Shown here one piece after another: positions 5,541-8,229 of a stretch of DNA of 8,229 nt (position 1 is the stretch's first letter; every line of letters begins with the position of its first letter). Both the position numbers and the translations under genes were made by a program. The DNA is from CAYLNK01 sp964384675. Lineage in GTDB: Bacteria; Acidobacteriota; Thermoanaerobaculia; UBA5066. The notes beneath the pieces are model-generated. The model was not told where the DNA came from, made no database searches, and was given only the letters and a program-made list of their open reading frames with translations. The stretch covers positions 1-8,229 of the forward strand of contig CAYLNK010000307.1 in NCBI GenBank assembly GCA_964384675.1, given 5' to 3'.

Positions 5541-7127
5541 ATGCTGGAACGTCTCTTCCGGACGAAGTCGATCGAGCTCATCAAGCAGAACGCCGAGGAA
5601 GGTCACGGCACTCTCCGGCGGACCCTCGGCGCGTGGGACCTGATGCTGCTGGGGGTCGGCGCGATCATCGGCGCCGGGATCCTGTCCAGCCTCGGGACCG
5701 GCCTCGCCGGCGGGTTCGACTCGTCGTACGGGGTGACCCGGCCCGCGGCCGGCCCGGCCCTGATCGTCAGCTTCCTCATCACCGCGGTCGCGTGCGGCTT
5801 CACCGCGTTCTGCTACGCCGAGATGGCGTCGATGATCCCGGCCTCCGGCTCGGCCTACACGTACGCGTACGCCACGCTCGGCGAGCTGATGGCGTGGATC
5901 ATCGGCTGGGACCTCCTCCTCGAGTACGCCATCTCGAACGTGGCCATCGCGATCTCGTGGGGGAGCTACGCCTCGAACCTCCTCAACGGGATGGGGATCC
6001 ACCTCCCCGGCTGGATGACGATGGACACCCGGTCGATGCTGATGCTGACCGAGGCGGCTCGGAAGACGGCGTCGGCCGGGCTGGACGGAAAGCTCCAGCT
6101 CCTGGTCCAGGCGAAGGCCGGGGGCGTCGACGGCGCGGCCATCTTCACGAACTGGAGCAACCTGAAGGACGCCCCGATCGTGGGCGGCTTCCCGATCGGG
6201 ATCAACCTCCTCGCCATGCTGATCACGATCCTGATCACCGCGCTCTGCGCCTGGGGGATCAAGGAGTCGGTTCGCTTCAACAGCGTCATGGTCGCCACCA
6301 AGGTCCTCCTGCTCCTCGGCGTGATCGCGATCGGGTCGTTCTACGTGAAGCCGGCGAACTACCACCCGTTCGCGCCGAACGGGCTCTCCGGGATCCAGGC
6401 GGGCGCGGCGATCATCTTCTTCGCGTTCATCGGGTTCGACGCCGTCAGCTGTACCGCGGAGGAGACCCGGGACCCGGGGCGCGACCTGCCGCGCGGGATC
6501 ATCGGGAGCCTCATCATCTGCACGGTCATCTACGTCGGCGTCTGCGCGGTCGTGGCCGGCATCCTGCCGTACACCGCGTACCACGGGGTCGCCGACCCGA
6601 TCGCCCACGCCTTCACGTCGATCGGGATGAACAAGGTGGCCGGCATCGTCAGCCTGGGGGCCGTGGCCGCGCTCTCCGGCGCGCTCCTCGTCTATCAGCT
6701 GGCGCAGCCGCGCATCTTCATGGTCATGAGCCGCGACGGCCTCCTGCCGGCGTGGTTCTCGAAGCTGGGCCGGCGGGGAACGCCCCTGAACGCCACGTGG
6801 GTCACCGGGATCCTGGTCCTGCTCCCGGCAGGCCTCATGAACATCGACGAGGTGGTCGAGCTGACGAACATCGGGACCCTCTTCGCGTTCGTCATCGTCT
6901 GTCTCGGCGTCCTGATCCTCCGCGTGAAGAGGCCCGACGCGCCGCGGAAGTTCAAGGTCCCGGCGGTCTGGGCGGCGGCGCCGCTCGGGATCCTGTTCTG
7001 CCTCTGGCTCGCGCTCGGGCTGCCGCGCCACACCTGGGAGCGGTTCGTCATCTGGCTCGCGATCGGGCTCGTCCTCTACTTCGTCTGGGGGAGCCGGAAC
7101 AGCCGGCTGGGAAAGACCGCCGCCTGA
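5541..7127 (+). CDS. APC-superfamily amino acid permease (CAT-like)
   Basis: A 528-residue inner-membrane transporter with about 12 predicted membrane segments (roughly 33-57, 72-96, 114-150, 219-239, 251-269, 284-305, 319-343, 364-388, 417-434, 443-462, 476-493, 501-517). Hallmarks: LLGVGAIIGAGIL at 36-48, the unwound first helix that holds the substrate's amino and carboxyl groups, and FFAFIGFDAVSCTAEE at 293-308 plus TRDPGRDLPRGI, the sixth helix and following loop of cationic-amino-acid-transporter relatives. AQPRIFMVMSRDGLLP at 388-403 is also typical. It should import amino acids with protons; which ones is unclear. A long polar loop at about 153-218 separates segments 3 and 4. ATG 5541 is preferred because AAAGGA lies 8 bases upstream; ATG 5532, overlapping the HAD stop as ATGA, leaves no room for a ribosome binding site and would add three residues. 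Probably translated with the SDR and HAD genes. Confidence 0.93.
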   Translation: MLERLFRTKSIELIKQNAEEGHGTLRRTLGAWDLMLLGVGAIIGAGILSSLGTGLAGGFDSSYGVTRPAAGPALIVSFLITAVACGFTAFCYAEMASMIPASGSAYTYAYATLGELMAWIIGWDLLLEYAISNVAIAISWGSYASNLLNGMGIHLPGWMTMDTRSMLMLTEAARKTASAGLDGKLQLLVQAKAGGVDGAAIFTNWSNLKDAPIVGGFPIGINLLAMLITILITALCAWGIKESVRFNSVMVATKVLLLLGVIAIGSFYVKPANYHPFAPNGLSGIQAGAAIIFFAFIGFDAVSCTAEETRDPGRDLPRGIIGSLIICTVIYVGVCAVVAGILPYTAYHGVADPIAHAFTSIGMNKVAGIVSLGAVAALSGALLVYQLAQPRIFMVMSRDGLLPAWFSKLGRRGTPLNATWVTGILVLLPAGLMNIDEVVELTNIGTLFAFVIVCLGVLILRVKRPDAPRKFKVPAVWAAAPLGILFCLWLALGLPRHTWERFVIWLAIGLVLYFVWGSRNSRLGKTAA

Positions 7128-7307
7128 CGTAGGCCCGTCCTGGTCATGGCAGGGCCGCAGGCCGCGGCAGCGGCCGAGGGGAGGGGGACCGGATCGCGGC
7201 GGACGCTACGGAGACGAGCCGGCGCGGCCACGCGCCGGTCCCGCCAGCCTCTCCGAGGGACGGCCCGCGAGCCTGGGGTCAACCGGAGCTGGAGGCGGCG
7301 GTCTCTG

Positions 7308-7333
7308 GAAGGGCGTCGCTAGCGGCGCCCTTC
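7308..7333. terminator. Strong hairpin in convergent spacer
   Basis: GAAGGGCG and CGCCCTTC form the outer 8 bp; after one T-G pair the stem goes on with 2 bp and closes over CTAG. The near-complete symmetry means it can form in RNA from either strand, as expected for a shared terminator between converging genes. There is no T-run, so the call rests on position and stability. Confidence 0.45.
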
Positions 7334-7336
7334 AGT

Positions 7337-7358
7337 AACCCGCCTGACGGGTTCCCCC
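7337..7358 (-). terminator. Stop-proximal palindrome after sulfatase-TPR gene
   Basis: One base after the TAA stop (minus strand) comes GGGGGAACCCG, then TCAGG and CGGGTT: a 6-bp stem AACCCG/CGGGTT. The string GGGGGAACCCG plus the following CAGGC is shared with the hairpin that follows the aldehyde dehydrogenase stop at 187-220. It may be a second member of one dispersed palindrome family used at gene ends. Confidence 0.4.
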
Positions 7359-7359
7359 A

Positions 7360-8229
7360 TTACCTACGCCCGCCCAGGGCTGCGCGCACCTGGGCGGCCT
7401 GGGGATGGGTGGGAGCCAGCTCCAGGAACCGCCGGAACGCGGCCGACGGATCGCGCCCCAGCTCCTGCAACGCGACGCCGAGGTAGAGGTGGGCCTCGGC
7501 GTCCCCGGGGCGGAGGGTGACGAGCGCCTGGAGGCGGCTCACGGCTGCCTCCCGCTCCCCGAGCTTCAGGTGGGCGACGGCGGCGTTGCGCAGGGCGTCG
7601 AGGTTCGCCGGCGCGAACGAGAGGCAACGCTCGAAGGCCCGGGCCGCGAGGCTCCACTCGCCGGCTCCCGACGCCAGGTTCCCGAGCTCGAGGTGGTAGT
7701 AGAAGCTCCCTCCCAGCTCGGGCTCGATCTCGCGCATCAGCTCGAGCGCCCGGGCGTGCCGCCCGGCGAGGAGCTCGACGTGGGCGTCCTGGAACCTCTC
7801 GTAGGCGGCGATCCGGTCCTTCGGGTCGGCCGGAGACGCGAGAGGACGCGTCGTCGGCCCGCTCAGGTAGCCGAGCGCCCGGAGGGCCTGCTGCGCCTCC
7901 TGGGACGGGGCCGCCGCGGCGTCGGGGGTCGTCACCGAGCGTGCCTTGAGCAGCCGGGCCAGCTCCGCGGCCGGACCCGGCGCCTCCGCGATCCGGTCGG
8001 TGGTCTCACCCGGGTCGGCGTCGAGGTCGTACAGCTCGGGCCGCGGCGCGTCGACGTACTTCCACCGCCCCCGCCTCACGCCGGCGAGCGGGGCCCACCC
8101 GAACCGGAGCGCTCCGAACTGGCTCTCGAAGCGGATCTGCCGGTCGGCGCCGGCACGCGGGACGCGTCCCGGCAGGAGGTCGACGCCGTCCACCGGGCCG
8201 AGCGGGGGGAGGCCGGCGAGGGCGGCCAC
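7360..8229 (-). CDS. Sulfatase-like protein C-terminus fused to TPR repeats (5' partial)
   Basis: Only the last 289 residues are in the window; the gene runs off the right edge, and the GTG at the edge is not a believable start. Residues 1-80 match the C-terminal part of sulfatase/alkaline-phosphatase-superfamily proteins: LPPLGPVDGVDLLPG, then RRGRWKYVDAP and ELYDLDADPGETTD. Next come a linker and ALRALGYLSG at 115-124, a segment seen after the hydrolase domain in such fusions. Residues about 143-275 form four tetratricopeptide repeats (roughly 143-175, 177-209, 210-243, 244-275). TPRs usually bind other proteins. The catalytic half, including the formylglycine Cys/Ser or metal ligands, is outside the window, so activity and any signal peptide cannot be judged. 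Nothing visible suggests a frameshift. Confidence 0.88.
   Translation of the reverse strand: MAALAGLPPLGPVDGVDLLPGRVPRAGADRQIRFESQFGALRFGWAPLAGVRRGRWKYVDAPRPELYDLDADPGETTDRIAEAPGPAAELARLLKARSVTTPDAAAAPSQEAQQALRALGYLSGPTTRPLASPADPKDRIAAYERFQDAHVELLAGRHARALELMREIEPELGGSFYYHLELGNLASGAGEWSLAARAFERCLSFAPANLDALRNAAVAHLKLGEREAAVSRLQALVTLRPGDAEAHLYLGVALQELGRDPSAAFRRFLELAPTHPQAAQVRAALGGRR

Larger units (their letters stand above)
7128..7359. other. Convergent gene-free spacer with several hairpins
   Basis: The permease (rightward) and the sulfatase-TPR gene (leftward) end facing each other across these 232 bases. I see no credible gene or tRNA. Perfect or near-perfect inverted repeats are at 7160-7175 (6-bp stem, GGCA loop), 7219-7238 (8-bp stem, GCCA loop), 7308-7333 (11-bp stem with one G-T pair, CTAG loop) and 7337-7353 (6-bp stem). 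None is followed by a T-run on either strand. They probably end transcription from both sides. Confidence 0.6.

Overview
This is a very GC-rich bacterial window (roughly 70% G+C by eye, with third codon positions almost all G or C). It carries eight protein genes in three blocks. There are no RNA genes, CRISPR arrays or transposases that I can see. Gene content (a sulfatase-like protein joined to TPR repeats, a CAT-type permease, CoA and aldehyde metabolism) and base composition would fit an uncultured Acidobacteriota-like, Methylomirabilota/Rokubacteria-like or Myxococcota-like soil bacterium. That placement is inference only.

Layout. (a) 1-233: an 89-bp tandem repeat, two full identical copies plus a 55-bp part copy that runs into the end of the aldehyde dehydrogenase gene. 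Each copy carries a perfect 13-bp-stem hairpin and a scrambled copy of that gene's 3' end. (b) 225-3190, minus strand: a three-gene operon, enoyl-CoA hydratase -> VOC-fold protein with a Lys/Pro/Ala tail -> aldehyde dehydrogenase. A recognisable sigma70-type promoter at 3239-3267 reads into it. (c) 3302-3962, minus strand: moaD and moaE, the two subunits of molybdopterin synthase; moaE seems to start at CTG. (d) 4046-7127, plus strand, diverging from moaDE: an SDR oxidoreductase, a HAD hydrolase and an APC/CAT-type amino acid permease, almost without gaps. (e) 7128-7359: a gene-free convergent spacer with several strong hairpins. (f) 7360-8229, minus strand: the C-terminal part of a sulfatase-like protein joined to TPR repeats; its N-terminal part lies beyond the right edge.

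How the genes may work together. The hydratase/VOC/dehydrogenase operon looks catabolic: acyl-CoA hydration and oxidation of an aldehyde to an acid, substrate unknown. MoaD and MoaE make molybdopterin dithiolene sulfur; the other moa genes are not here. The SDR-HAD-permease run is tightly packed and probably co-transcribed, but no shared pathway is obvious.

I do not see a clear undescribed system. The items most worth a second look are the 89-bp repeat that carries the gene end, a related palindrome after the stop codon of a second gene, the histone-H1-like tail on a VOC protein that lacks the usual metal ligands, and the CTG start of moaE.
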